Notes under the pieces: model-generated | The model's input: only the letters and a program-made list of their open reading frames with translations | Told to the model about the DNA's origin: nothing | Database searches by the model: none | Translations under genes and position numbers: made by a program | From: Glycine soja | Taxonomy: Eukaryota > Streptophyta > Magnoliopsida > Fabales > Fabaceae | Assembly (NCBI RefSeq): GCF_004193775.1 | Contig: NC_041008.1 | Span: 41,325,136 to 41,389,135 of the forward strand | Direction: 5' to 3' | Length of the DNA: 64,000 bases | In this document: piece by piece, positions 25,101-36,100 of the stretch | How the letters are laid out: every line of letters starts with the position of its first letter | Numbering within the stretch: position 1 is the stretch's first letter

Positions 25101-28100
25101 AATAACTTTCTGGTTAGCTATGTTACTGTGTGAGTTCTTTACTTCTTTTTTGCCACACTAAAATTTGTTTCATATACATATTGGAATAATTTATTTATGG
25201 TTGCTTTTAACTTGCATTAAAAATTTCATTTTTTTTTCTGGGGTAGATTTTAATTGAGGTTGATCATCTACAAGATGTCCCTGGCCCATACATTCAGATA
25301 AAGGGTGTCAATAAAGATGCAGTGGCAGCAGCAGGTTCAATGCTTAAATTGGATGGTTCATATACTACTAAGGTATTGATTTTCTTGTTTTATTGTACTT
25401 CACCTTTTGTCTCTGGTGTGTATTGCAGGTTCTGGATCAATTAAGTATGTCGTGAATGTCTAGATGGTTGTTACCATACTAACTATTGTTCTTGTTTGTT
25501 GTTATGTAGAGTTATCTTGAAATAATTTTGGAAAGACTACCAGCAATAGAAAGAACTTCTGGTGGGATTCATTCTCAGCAATCAGCAAGGCTGCTGGAGA
25601 TTGTTGAGTTTATTCAATCTCAGGTAGCCCTTACTCATATTGGACAGATTTTAGTCTATTTATTTATTGCTTCATCAACTACTAGCCATTTAACTTTGTT
25701 GAAATTATAGGTATATAGGTAAAGGAGTAGAAATTGGGAATAATATTCTCGTGTATTTTAATACGATGCAAAAGATAAACTACTAACTCTTATCTATACT
25801 TATCCTAGATTAAAGAATGAAACAAATCATGAAATATGGAAACTATTCCCAAGAGATCATCTAAGATTAGGGTGCTGGAGACGTCGGATTATTGTAGATT
25901 ATTGCAGCTTTAATGGGAAAACAACTAATCAAGATGGCTAGAATGATCAGCAAATTAAAGAGTTAGTGGGAAACTGACATGACCAAGAAAGAGATTTTGC
26001 TGGAATGATCATTGATGGAAATTCCTGCCAAGCATTTATACACGGGAAAAAAAATTAAAGTTTCCCCTAGTTTGTCAAAAATAACTGTTAGAAAGCCCTT
26101 TTATTGTGGTCATCCTTAGCATGCCTTAATTGTGGCCTCTTTGATGCACCTTCATTGTGTTGGGTGTGAGGGGGTGTGTTTAGCCCTTCATCAACTAGAA
26201 ATATGATCAACATATCATTACAAAGTTTGGGCAATCCTCATCATATGGAGTTGTGTGATAAGCACATAGCGAACTATTCTTTTGCCGATTTTGGGGGGTT
26301 AAATTAGGTACTAAACTGAAATTTTAAAAATAGCATTTGGAATACAAGATACTTTGGAAACCCAAAAATTTGAAGCAAAATATGGGACCAAGATGGGTCC
26401 CAAATTACATTTGGGATAGAGAGATCCAGATCACATCTAGAATGTAGACGAGTGAGGCACAAACATGGCCATATTGTATTTGGGACTTGAGACAGATGCA
26501 GTGTCTGGGATGAGATTGGACATTGACAGGGACAAATCATGTCTAGGACTAAGACTAATGGGAACATAGTACATGTAGGACAAAGACTGGTGACACCAGA
26601 ACTGCATTGGGCACAAAAGACTGTTGGAAATAATATTTAATGCACATAAAAATATGACTGTTGGAAATAATATTTAATGCACATAAAAATATGTTCTTGT
26701 ATGACATGATAAAATGCATTTATTATCATTTGTATTTAAGAAGTTGCACTTAATTGTAGCTTAGGAAATGGTCTCCACTCATGAAATTCAGAATTAAATA
26801 TCAAATGGTAGAAAAAGAACAGACAATTTGATATATGCTAGTTGTTGGATGCTTACATCTTTAGGAACTTTGGATTGTGCCTAGGATAATGTTTGTAGTT
26901 TGTGTGTGTATTTTGATTTTGGAACGAGCCTAACTTAACTCTAGAAGTTAGTTGCTGCCCATGAGATGATGATTACCTTGGTCATATTTATAGTCGATGT
27001 GAGATCTGAACACTTACCCTGATCCCAAGATTAGACATTTGGATCAGGATTAGACATTTAGATCATGGAGACTGTAGAATTGATTTTTTTATATTGCACT
27101 GGGAAAGCCATGGGGTTGGGTAGATTGCACTTGGAAAGCCATGGGATTAGATATATTTTTGGATAGTTGAGGCTGACCCAACATTAGATCTACTATGATA
27201 GGCCCAGGTACCACCTTGAATTGGGGTTGTGGATTTTACTCCAAAAGTGAGGATTTCCAAACTTTTATAAGCTCTATTTTGGTCATATCTTCAGGAGTAG
27301 CTATTGGTAAAGTTGATTCCTTAAATACCTCTATGCACATATTAAATTTTATTACTCCATCCATTAAATATTTTGATATTAACTCAATGATTATGCACAC
27401 CAAAATTTAGATAAAACGAACAGTAATAGTTATGTACTCCAATAGTCAACATTTAGTTGTAGTTTTAGAAAGAATGTTATACGTTAAGTTTAATTTATAA
27501 AAAAATTGTAGACTTCTATCCAATAACAACTTTTAATTCAATGATTGGATTAATAAAATTTACCATGTACAAAGAGTTATTGAAGAGAGTAACTTGAGTT
27601 ACTTTTGAAATAACTTGATCATTCATTCATTCCTCATATGAGTATACAAGCATTTTAGACATCAAATGAGGTCCTTTTTATGAGAGTAAGGAATACATAT
27701 TGGTTGTTAAATTTTATCAGAAATTGTCAAATTAAAACAATTAAGTGATCATGTGATTTTAATTTGCTCTTTTTACTTTCATATAAAAATGACTTTCTCA
27801 CTAGACAGACACACTCTATAATACTAACCTTGGAAGAACCATTAGACAAAAGCTAATTGTTGTAGTTGGAGGGCCCAAAGGCTTATAAACCCCACACTAA
27901 AATCTCACATTGCAATCGGATCCTAACACAAACACACACGTGTGCACACACAAAGTGAATGGTTGATATTTTGATGCATGGAACCTTTACCCTATCAAAT
28001 AAAATGCAACATTGTAAAGGGCAGTACAGTCTGTTACAAAAAAAGTGAATGCTTGATACTTTGATGCATGAAATATTTACCTTATAATAAAATGTAACAT

Positions 28101-28707
28101 CAGAAAGGGTAGTACAGCCTATTTTAAAAAATTGACATTTTGATGCATCAAATATTTACCTATATAATGCAACATCGTTAGTAAAGGTGTAGCACAGCCT
28201 CTTCACTGGACCCGATTTATCCCAAACTAGTAGCACCTAGTTATCCACCCCTTTTGATTTGACACATCCAAGTCATGCTAAAGCTATGCACACCCTTCAC
28301 AGCACAGACGACTCCATTGATCTTAATCTACTGCATTATTGAATGTACTGAACCTTTTCTGTGTTTTTGAAGCATGTAATATCATTTTTAGGCATTATAA
28401 TTTAGCAGTATTTATGTTAAAACAAACAGGGATGTAGCTCTGCTTCAGAATCCTCATCAAGTAGGGTAGTCTCTCCAATTGAAGGGGTTATTGAGGAGAT
28501 GCAATCAAGGATTAGAAGGCTTGAAAGATGGCTAGCGATAAATACGGTACTCCCAAATCCCTATTCCAAAGTGCTTGCTGATTTTTTTCCTATGAATTCA
28601 CCGCACTTATCTTGTTTTAATTATTTTGATACTGTGGGCAGGTTCTATGGACATTTCTGATGTCTGCCCTCGTTGGTTATTCACTGTATCAAAGGAAGCG
28701 TCAATAA
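12131..28707 (+). CDS. Tandem uridine-kinase-like/CYTH (TTM1/TTM2-related) membrane-anchored protein, 987 aa, 25 exons
   Basis: Exons: 12131-12247, 12938-13050, 13156-13282, 13681-13779, 13870-13938, 14057-14191, 14267-14335, 14996-15051, 15179-15338, 16428-16592, 17298-17382, 17925-18358, 18479-18521, 19561-19712, 20693-20803, 21845-21913, 22022-22165, 22727-22801, 22904-23080, 23218-23303, 24231-24285, 25247-25372, 25510-25623, 28430-28546, 28642-28707; total 2,964 nt. Two modules are visible. The first has Walker A GPSGSGKT at residues 69-76 and a CYTH/TTM-like region at about 262-398. After a Ser/Pro-rich linker (about 399-543), the second has Walker A again at 559-566 and CYTH at about 757-927. 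A short coiled-coil-like segment ([14 protein letters not shown]) leads to a C-terminal hydrophobic anchor (about 960-980) and a basic tail RKRQ. Arabidopsis TTM1/TTM2 have one such module plus a C-terminal anchor, sit on the outer mitochondrial membrane and act as pyrophosphatases. The duplicated layout here is roughly 1.5 times their length. The substrate of this protein is unknown, and the canonical ExExK CYTH motif is degenerate (EMYLR, DIYIR). Confidence 0.9.
14690..14930 (-). mobile_element. LINE scrap in kinase-CYTH intron 7
   Basis: Read on the minus strand, 14920-14890 encodes a degraded [10 protein letters not shown], a phrase typical of the C-terminal end of plant LINE reverse-transcriptase ORFs. 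The following text toward 14,700 resembles the 3' end of the same family ('cactaggtgtggttggcta'). It is short, interrupted by stops and antisense to the host gene. Identification rests on one motif. Confidence 0.55.
14930..14950 (+). repeat. (TG)n microsatellite in intron 7
   Basis: A pure TG run of about 20 bases. Other short TG runs lie at about 12,582-12,596 and 12,785-12,802 in intron 1. Confidence 0.85.
16097..16143 (+). repeat. (TA)23 microsatellite in intron 9
   Basis: Uninterrupted TA dinucleotides over about 47 bases, within the intron between exons 15179-15338 and 16428-16592. Likely length-polymorphic. Confidence 0.95.
16942..17171. mobile_element. Mutator-type MITE, 230 bp, with perfect 9-bp target duplication
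   Basis: The element is flanked by TTGTTTTAT at 16933-16941 and again at 17172-17180. Its ends are inverted: the left end reads GTAAAATATGTTTTTAGTCCCT and, on the opposite strand, the right end reads GTAAAATATTTTTGGTCCCT; the two outermost bases do not match. Internal copies of 'ggtccct' and 'agggac' extend the fold-back. A 9-bp duplication is diagnostic of Mutator-like transposition. There is no coding capacity. It sits in intron 10 of the kinase-CYTH gene (16593-17297). Confidence 0.9.
20405..20470 (+). repeat. Short LINE-end-like repeat in intron 14
   Basis: The text 'acaacaacaaagccttattctactagaagtgacc' resembles the widespread plant repeat 'acaacaacaaagccttatcccactaggtggggtcggcta' that marks the 3' ends of some LINEs. 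A related piece lies near 14,690. Too short to classify firmly. Confidence 0.4.
22480..22611 (+). mobile_element. 5'-truncated Au-type SINE with 13-bp target duplication
   Basis: The 132-bp body carries a tRNA-type box B (GGTTCGAATCC at 22497-22507). It then has the phrases 'aacagcctctttgca', 'gtaaggctgcgtacaat', 'ccataccttcgcatagcg' and 'gagcctctgggcaatgggg', which are the hallmarks of the plant Au SINE. ACCTGTCACCCTG flanks it on both sides (22467-22479 and 22612-22624). Box A is missing, so the copy was truncated at insertion and should not be transcribed on its own. It ends in a short T-rich tail. It lies in intron 17 of the kinase-CYTH gene, in the sense orientation. Confidence 0.92.
23695..24147 (+). 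mobile_element. Truncated copia 3' end: RNase H tail, PPT and 3' LTR
   Basis: From about 23,708 the + strand reads KLLCDNQA, then FHERTKHI and a degraded ILTKSL-type end, which is the C-terminus of a copia RNase H domain. A purine-rich tract (cttgagggagtg) follows and then an LTR-like segment from TGTTAGTATTAG (23947) to CTCTATCA (24147), about 201 bp with TG...CA ends. The rest of the element is absent. A local 14-bp duplication (cactatccaatata) sits just upstream at about 23,627 and 23,681. It lies in intron 20 of the kinase-CYTH gene, in sense, so it could in principle supply a polyadenylation signal. Confidence 0.8.
26618..26693 (+). repeat. Two adjacent copies of a 38-bp unit in intron 23
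   Basis: The unit beginning 'gactgttggaaataatattt' and continuing through 'aatgcacataaaaatat' occurs twice in immediate succession. The long intron 25624-28429 also holds LTR-like scraps at about 26,060-26,260 ('ccttaattgtggcctcttt', 'gggtgtgagggggtgtg') related to the fold-back at 33,166-33,710. Confidence 0.85.
27957..28200 (+). repeat. About three copies of a roughly 85-bp tandem unit in intron 23
   Basis: The landmark 'tgatrctttgatgcatgraa.atttacc' followed by 'ataaaatgyaacat' and 'aaagggyagtacagyct' recurs three times across about 244 bases, with the last copy more diverged. It lies 230 bases upstream of exon 24. Confidence 0.8.
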
Positions 28708-30116
28708 TGATCTTTGGAAATTTTCAGGATCATGCATTGCCGTTCTTGTTTAGTTACCTTCGTATACCGATCCCAATTTTTTAACTGGCGACTCCATAAA
28801 CTAACTACAGAAACTAATCCCTTGAGAGTAGGTTGCATTATACATTGCGGTTCGTCATTTCAATGGTTAACTGTTAATTCATCCATATGTTCATAATTTG
28901 GTGACCAAAACGAGTGAGATATGCAGCCACCGCCTACTTCCCGGCTATGGAATTTGTAAGTAATGAAAGTTTTATGGCTCAACACACCTAAAGACGTTAA
29001 TGATCACAAGCTTGTAGCCTGTTCCAAGGTTCAATGTTTGCTAAAAAAATAATTGAGAGGAGGTATCTGGGCTGTAGAACCATGAATTGTAATTGGTCAA
29101 AGATTACAATTTTTTTAAAAAAATTATACGATCACTTAAGAAAGTCATATTCACATGATTGTGTTTTAATTTTTGATAATTTCTGTTACGATTTAATAAT
29201 CAATATTTATTGTTCTTACTTTCATTTTCCATTTTCGTTAGAGTGCATCAAGAGAATTTTTTTAAATAAGAAATAAAAACTAAAAATCTAAGTCATGCAA
29301 TCTTATATGAATGATTAAGATATTAAGTTTATAATCATATATGATACTTAAAAGAGTAATTACATTTCACATAAGTATATAAGTAGCGATAAACACAAAA
29401 CCGTAAATCTTATAATACAAGGTGATAACAAATGAGGTTAGTTTACTATTGCCCCTCTAATACTCGAGATTTTTTTTTTTCTAATTACTACATTTGCGAA
29501 ATTGAAACTAAAAATTTTAAACCTAGAGAAATTCTGCATTCTTTTAAGGAATTCTGGATATCAGATAAGAGAACTTTGATTAACGTACTAGTTACGAAAA
29601 TTGTCATCATTTTGATATATAATTTATGAACCAGAAAACAAGAATACAGGAAAATAATTTCCCACGAAGAACATGATAAAATACTATTAAATAAGAAATA
29701 ATTTGCCTTCATTAAAATTAGAAGTTGTAGTAAAATTCAGTCATGAAGCCTTCATTATTGGTTGAATCATTTCATTTGTCAAAGTTTGGTAATCCAAAAC
29801 CCGTGCCCTCGGGTTACTTCTGACAGTGAAAGCTATATATCATATAACATCAAAATACACAGCAAATAGCAAGTAATGAATGATAGCTCAATTCTACCTG
29901 GAAGCATTGTACGAAACATGTAACGTAACGATACAACCCATGTTACAAGGCATTTTAGAGAGAGGGTCGTGTCCTAGAACAACTGTTCATAAAGATGCCA
30001 AAATATATAAAAGTATCAGCAAACCCCTTAAAAAATGACAATGCATCAAAAATAAGCAGTAGCATTCACAAGGATGCTAATTGTTTCATATTTCAATAAG
30101 CAAAATCTTGGAACCT
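28708..30116. other. Intergenic DNA between two convergent genes
   Basis: About 1.4 kb separates the stop codons of the kinase-CYTH gene (+) and the SEC12-like gene (-). The first and last few hundred bases are expected to be the two 3' untranslated regions. No further gene or clear repeat is seen; short reading frames near 29,030-29,700 are AT-rich and unconvincing. Confidence 0.55.
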
Positions 30117-33100
30117 TCACTTTTCAATTTCTTGCCTCAGGAAGTAAGCGGCTACTGCAAGTAGGATGATAAATAATGCAATCCACAAGCTAAGCCCTGC
30201 TTAAGAGGGGGGGGGGGGGGGGGGGAGTGAGTCAAGTGCTAAATTGCCCCTCTACTTGATTTATGATCAAATACAACATCCATTTAGCAAAGCAAAGCAT
30301 ATATATTTTATTGAACTGCAAGTTCCCAAGTTCATTTGTAGCATTATATAATTTTATTTTTTTTTGTCGTGGTGGGGTTGGTCAAATTTGGAAGTTGTTA
30401 CATTCGACCCTTTCCCCAATTCCAGGCAAATTTTTTATATGTTTAATCTTTGGGAATAGATCTATTTGAACAGAAATGTCAGAATACAAACGACTGAAAC
30501 ATGGCAAGGGGCTTACGGAGCTTGAATGAAGAATATTCAATTAATCACACAATAATATCAAAAGAAAAAGGAGGCCTTGGAATTAGAAACTAGACCAAAT
30601 TCAATCAGGCTCTCCTAGGAAAGTGGAAGTGGAATCTATTTCACCATCAGGGACAACTCTGGGCTAGAGTTCCAAATATGGAGGTTGGACAACTCTGGGC
30701 TAGAGTTCCAAATATGGAGGTTGGCGGAGCTTGGATGGCAACAATACACCTCAAGCAGTCTCCAAATGGTGGTATGACTTGAAAAAGGTGTGCCACAATT
30801 CAAGGGAGGAAAGCTGGTTCAAACAGGGCATAAGCAGGAGTGTAGGGTCTGGTTCAAAAGCTAGATTCTAAGAAGATGGATGGATGGATGGATGGCTGAT
30901 GGGATCCCTTTAAAGGCAAAGTATCCTAGATTGTACCTAAACATGAAACAACAAAAGCAATACATATTGCAGATGGGAGACAGTTCAGAAGGGAAATGGA
31001 AATGATATGCAGTGGAGGAGGCTACTATTCGAGAATGAAATAAGTATGGGGGCTGATTTTTTGGAAGAAATACAAGCTATTCATATAAATCTCCAGCAAT
31101 TGGATAAATGGGTATGGACAAATGATACCACTGGAAAATACACAGTTAGAAGTGCATACCAATTACTGGACAGGAACTCAAAAGATGATAACACAGATGA
31201 AATTTTTCATGCCATATGGAAGCTAAAAATACCAAACAAGGTAGCATTTTTTGTCTGGAGATTAATAAGGGACAGACTGCCCATTAAATTGAACTTGACT
31301 CGAAGAAATATCGATAGCAATGATACACTCTGCCCATTCGGTACAGAAAAGGAGGAGGATGCAGGGCATTTGTTTTTCAGCTGTCATAGAATTAGGCAGA
31401 TCTGGTGGGAATCCTAGTCTTGGATCAACATGGTGGGACCTTTTTCGCAACACCCAAGGCAGAATTTCATGCAGCACTCATTCTGCAATACACATCTTGG
31501 TATCAAGTCACAAAGATGGCTAATTTGGTGGGTGGCACTAACTTGGAGTATATGGAACCATAGAAATAGAATCATATTTGCAAACCATAGCCCCAACACC
31601 AGTAAGATATTGGATGATGCCATTTTCTTTTGTTGGAGCTGGTTGAGGAACCTAGAAAAAGGATTCAACAATCCTTTTCATCAATGGTCAAGTCATATCA
31701 GAGAAGGGTTTTGTAACTAAAGGAAAATAGTTCCACAGATAGGGATCACCAATATGTACTTAGAGTTTTGATTCTTTAATCCATCACGATTAGTTTTGTA
31801 TTAGGGAACCAAACCTCCACATGGGAGATCTCATTAGTGATTGTAAAAATCACAGTACGACTTGGGGACTTATACTGAAACTTATCTAATATATAATATT
31901 ATTTTTGCAGATAAAAAAAAATATTATGTTGGATTACTTATTTTCCCACTTTAAGCTAATATGGTCCAATTTCACATGTAGCAGGAGTTGAAAATTTAGG
32001 CTGGTCACATGTTTAAACACAGGCATGCTTCAGTACTTAGCAGTCTTATACCGAGTGTTATTGACAGTACAGTATTATACCCATGCACAAAAATAATTAT
32101 ATAAATTTTCACTTTCGGGAACTAGATATTCTTCACAGGGAGCGTGCTAAACTTTCTAACTTTTTTGAAATGTTGTCATTTCAACAAAATTTTGGACCAC
32201 TAACATTCCAGGTTAATTAAGTTACAGGTGGATAGGCTGAAAGGACTGCACTAAGTTAAAAGAGTTCTGCAAAACAATTATGAATCTGTATAGCAAGAAA
32301 ATGAAGAGTTAACATGTCAACAAACTATGAAATATGCACGTACCATTAGTCTTCTTCTCTTCAATTATTGTTACCCTCGCACTTGAATCCATGGATACAG
32401 AAGCCACCGCCCTAAATACAGAAGCAACCACATCAATGACTACCTTAAAACATGACATAAGACACATGAAAAATGTATGTACATTTGAGTTCGAACCTTG
32501 AATCAGGGGAGAATGCTAAAGCAGTTACTATGCCAAGGTGAGCCTTTTTTATCATTGTGTGAATCTGCATATTTGTTGAATTTACAACTACAATGTCTCC
32601 TGAAGGTGTTCCACTGCATGTCAACCCACCAAAACAGAAGAAATAAGTTCTTGTCAAAATGCACCCTTGAGGTCTGAAGGTAAACCACAAAAATTAAGTC
32701 ACCATTTGCTGCTTCTAGGTAGCTTAAGAAAAGACAAGAATGACATCTTAAGTAGTACAAAAATAAAGATTAGAATATGTACCACGCAAGAAACTTTCCA
32801 TCAGCTGAGACATTAAATGCAGAGATTGGATCACGAATAATATGCTTTGAGGCCATCCTTTCCCATGTTTGTGTATTCCAGGTCAGGATGCTTCCACCTT
32901 TATCTATATACAACAATAAAAACTTGTGTCAGTTGAAAGACATGAAAAGGAGATCATTTTTCTCTGCAAAATTATTTACCAGTCATGGCAGCAATATATA
33001 GGATCAGAGTCTCGTCATTTGTTTGAGAAAATCTGCAAGAGCTAAAAGTTTCGCGCTGTATAAATTCAACAAAATACGATTAGTGTATACAATTACTGAC

Positions 33101-36100
33101 AAAAGCAATCACCAAGTCAAACATGTGAATAATATTGAGGCACCATATATTCCATGTTCAGCATAGGTGTTGGAAAACCGCCTTAATTGCGGTCACCCCT
33201 AAGCCTGCCTTAGTTGCAGTCTCTTTGGGGGCTGAATTAATTGTAGCCTCTAGGGTGGTGTTTAGTCCCGACATCGACTAGAGATATGGCTTAAATAGAG
33301 TTTATAAAGATTGGACAGTCCTCATCTTACAATCTGCTTTTGTGGGATTGAATTAGGCCCTAAATCCAAATCCTAAGATGGTCTCAAAGCTTATCCTAGA
33401 TTCATTAGTCCTGGGTGTGAGGGGGAGTGTTATAAAGCCCTGCTTTAATTGCGGTCAACCCTAACCTGCCTTAGTTGTGGCCTCTTTGGAGGTTGCCAGC
33501 CCCAAGTGTAGTGTTTAGTCCACAACCACACAATTAACTTGTAAGGCGAGGACTGCTCAAGCTTTATAAGTTCTATTTAAGCCATATCTCTAATTGTTGT
33601 GGGACTAAACACCACCCTTGAGTCTGCGATTAAGACAAGCATCAAAGAGGCTGCAACTAAGGTTGGCTAGAACCCAGGGGTGACCGCAATTAAGGTGACT
33701 TTCCAACACCACTTTGATACTACATGTTGCCTATGTCTTCAGAATTATAACTAATTTCTACTTCAGATAAATGTATGATATTTCCCAATACTTCAACATG
33801 ACTAAATAATGTCACTATGGAGTGCAATCCATGAAATAACCAAATTTAAACCAATTATCTAACTTGAGATTTGAAATTTGTGTGTATACTTACACATTCA
33901 ATCTGCTTTTTCATTACACACTAATAAATATATATATAAGGTACAAAGAGAGGGAGACAGCTGTTTACACTTACACAATTCAGCTGCCTCCACAATACAG
34001 CTGTCTACATACAGCTATATACCCAATACTTTAATACTCCCCCTCAAGCTAGAGCATACAAATCATATGCACCAAGCTTGGAACATATAGACTAAATCCT
34101 AGTTCCTCTTAAGGACTTAGTTAGAATGTCTGCCGGCTGGTCATTAGAGTTGATGAACTCGGTGTTAATCTCCTTGGACAATAGTTTCTCTCGAATGAAA
34201 TGACAATCAATCTCTATGTGTTTAGTCCTCTCATGAAAGACTGGATTTGAGGCAATGTGAAGAGCTGCCTGATTATCACAGTATAGTTTCATTTGCACAA
34301 CTTCACAAAATCCCAACTCTTGGAGAAATTGTTTAATCCACATAAGTTCGCATGTAACCATAGCCATAGATCTATATTCAGGCTCTGCACTGGATCGAGC
34401 AACAACAGTTTGTTTCTTGCTCTTCCAAGAAATAATATTCCCTCCAGTAAAAACACAATATCCTAAGGTAGATCTCCTGTCTATGGGACAACCAACCCAA
34501 TTTGCATCACAATATCTAGAAACTTGAGTGCTACCCTTGTCCTCATACAACAATCTTTGTCCTAGAGCCTTTTTTACATATCTGAGAATACGCATGACAG
34601 CATTCCAATGATAAACATGGGGATTTTGTATAAATTGGCTAACAACCCCAACAACAAAAGAAATATCAGGTCTTGTAATAGTAAGATAAAGGAGTTTTCC
34701 CACAAATCTCCTATATCTCTCGAGATCAGGGTAAATTTCACTTTGATCTATCATGAGCTTCTAATTTGGATCCATAGGACTATCAACAAGCCTACAATTT
34801 TGCATGCCTGTTTCCTCCAATATATCAAGAGCATACTTTCTCTGTGAAATCACAACACCGTCTTTTGATTGAGCCACCTCAATATCAAGAAAGTACTTCA
34901 AATAACCCAGGTCTTTGGTCTGAAAATAGCTGAATAAGTGTTCTTTTAGCTGAGAGATCTTAGTAGCATCATTTCCTGTAATCACTATATCATCAACATA
35001 GACCATTAGATAAGCACACTTTCTAGGAGATGTATGACAATAAAAAACAGAATGATCTGCTTCACTACGTTTCAATCCAAAAAGTTGCGCAATATGACTA
35101 AATTTACCAAATCAAGCTCGAGGAGATTGCTTCAACCCTTAGAGAGATCGGTGTAGCTTGCACACTAGGCCATACTCCCCCTGAGCAACAAATGCAGGAG
35201 GTTGCTCCATATAAATTTCCTCCTCAAGATCACCATGAAGGAAGGCATTTTTAATGTCAAGTTGATGGAGAGGCCAATGACGCATGACAGCCATAGCAAG
35301 AAACAATCAAACAGTGGTGATTTTAGCTACAAGAGAAAAGGTATCACAATAATCAAGGCCATAGATCTGAGTGTATCCTTTAGCTACTAACCGAGCCTTA
35401 AGCCGATCAACACCACCATTAGGCCCGACTTTAATAGCATAGACCCATCTACAACCAACAGTTTTCTTGCCAGGAGGAAGAGGGACAAGCTCCCAAGTAC
35501 CATTGCTTTCAAGAGCCTGCATTTCATCAATCATGGTCTGTCGCCATCCAGGATGATCAAGTGCTTCACGGATATTGTTAGGAACAATAAGACAAGACAA
35601 TGAGAGAACAAAAGAAAAGTATGAAGGAGACAACCGATGATAAATCAAGAAATTATAAATAAGATGAGGAATACGAGTAGATCGAGTATCTTTCCTGAAG
35701 GCAATGGGTCAGTCTGAATCAGAGTTATGAGAAGGAATGGAGGAGGAAGGATCCATGGTTTGAGGATCTGTTAGAGGAGGATCAAAATCACGAGAAGAAG
35801 ACTCAAGCACTGTAGAACTAACTTGCCGTGTCCTACGTTGATATGTGATGAGATGTGGAGGAGCAACTTCAGTTGAACTTGGTGGATCAGATGGGGTTCC
35901 ACTAACACTTTGGTTGAAATTACTCATTGGACCAAAAGATGGAACTAAAAGAACTTGCTGAAGGGAAGAAGAATAGTCTATGGAGGACGAGAAGAAAGAT
36001 ATGTCCACAAAAAAGGTAACATCAGCAGACATATAGTACCGTCTTGTAATTGGAGAGTAACACTTGTAACCCTTTTGAAGACGAGAATATCCCAAAAAGA

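Noticed and set aside
31007..31417. Independent protein-coding gene of 136 codons
   Set aside because: The sequence is a zf-RVT segment of a LINE, with pol-type motifs before and after it in broken frames.
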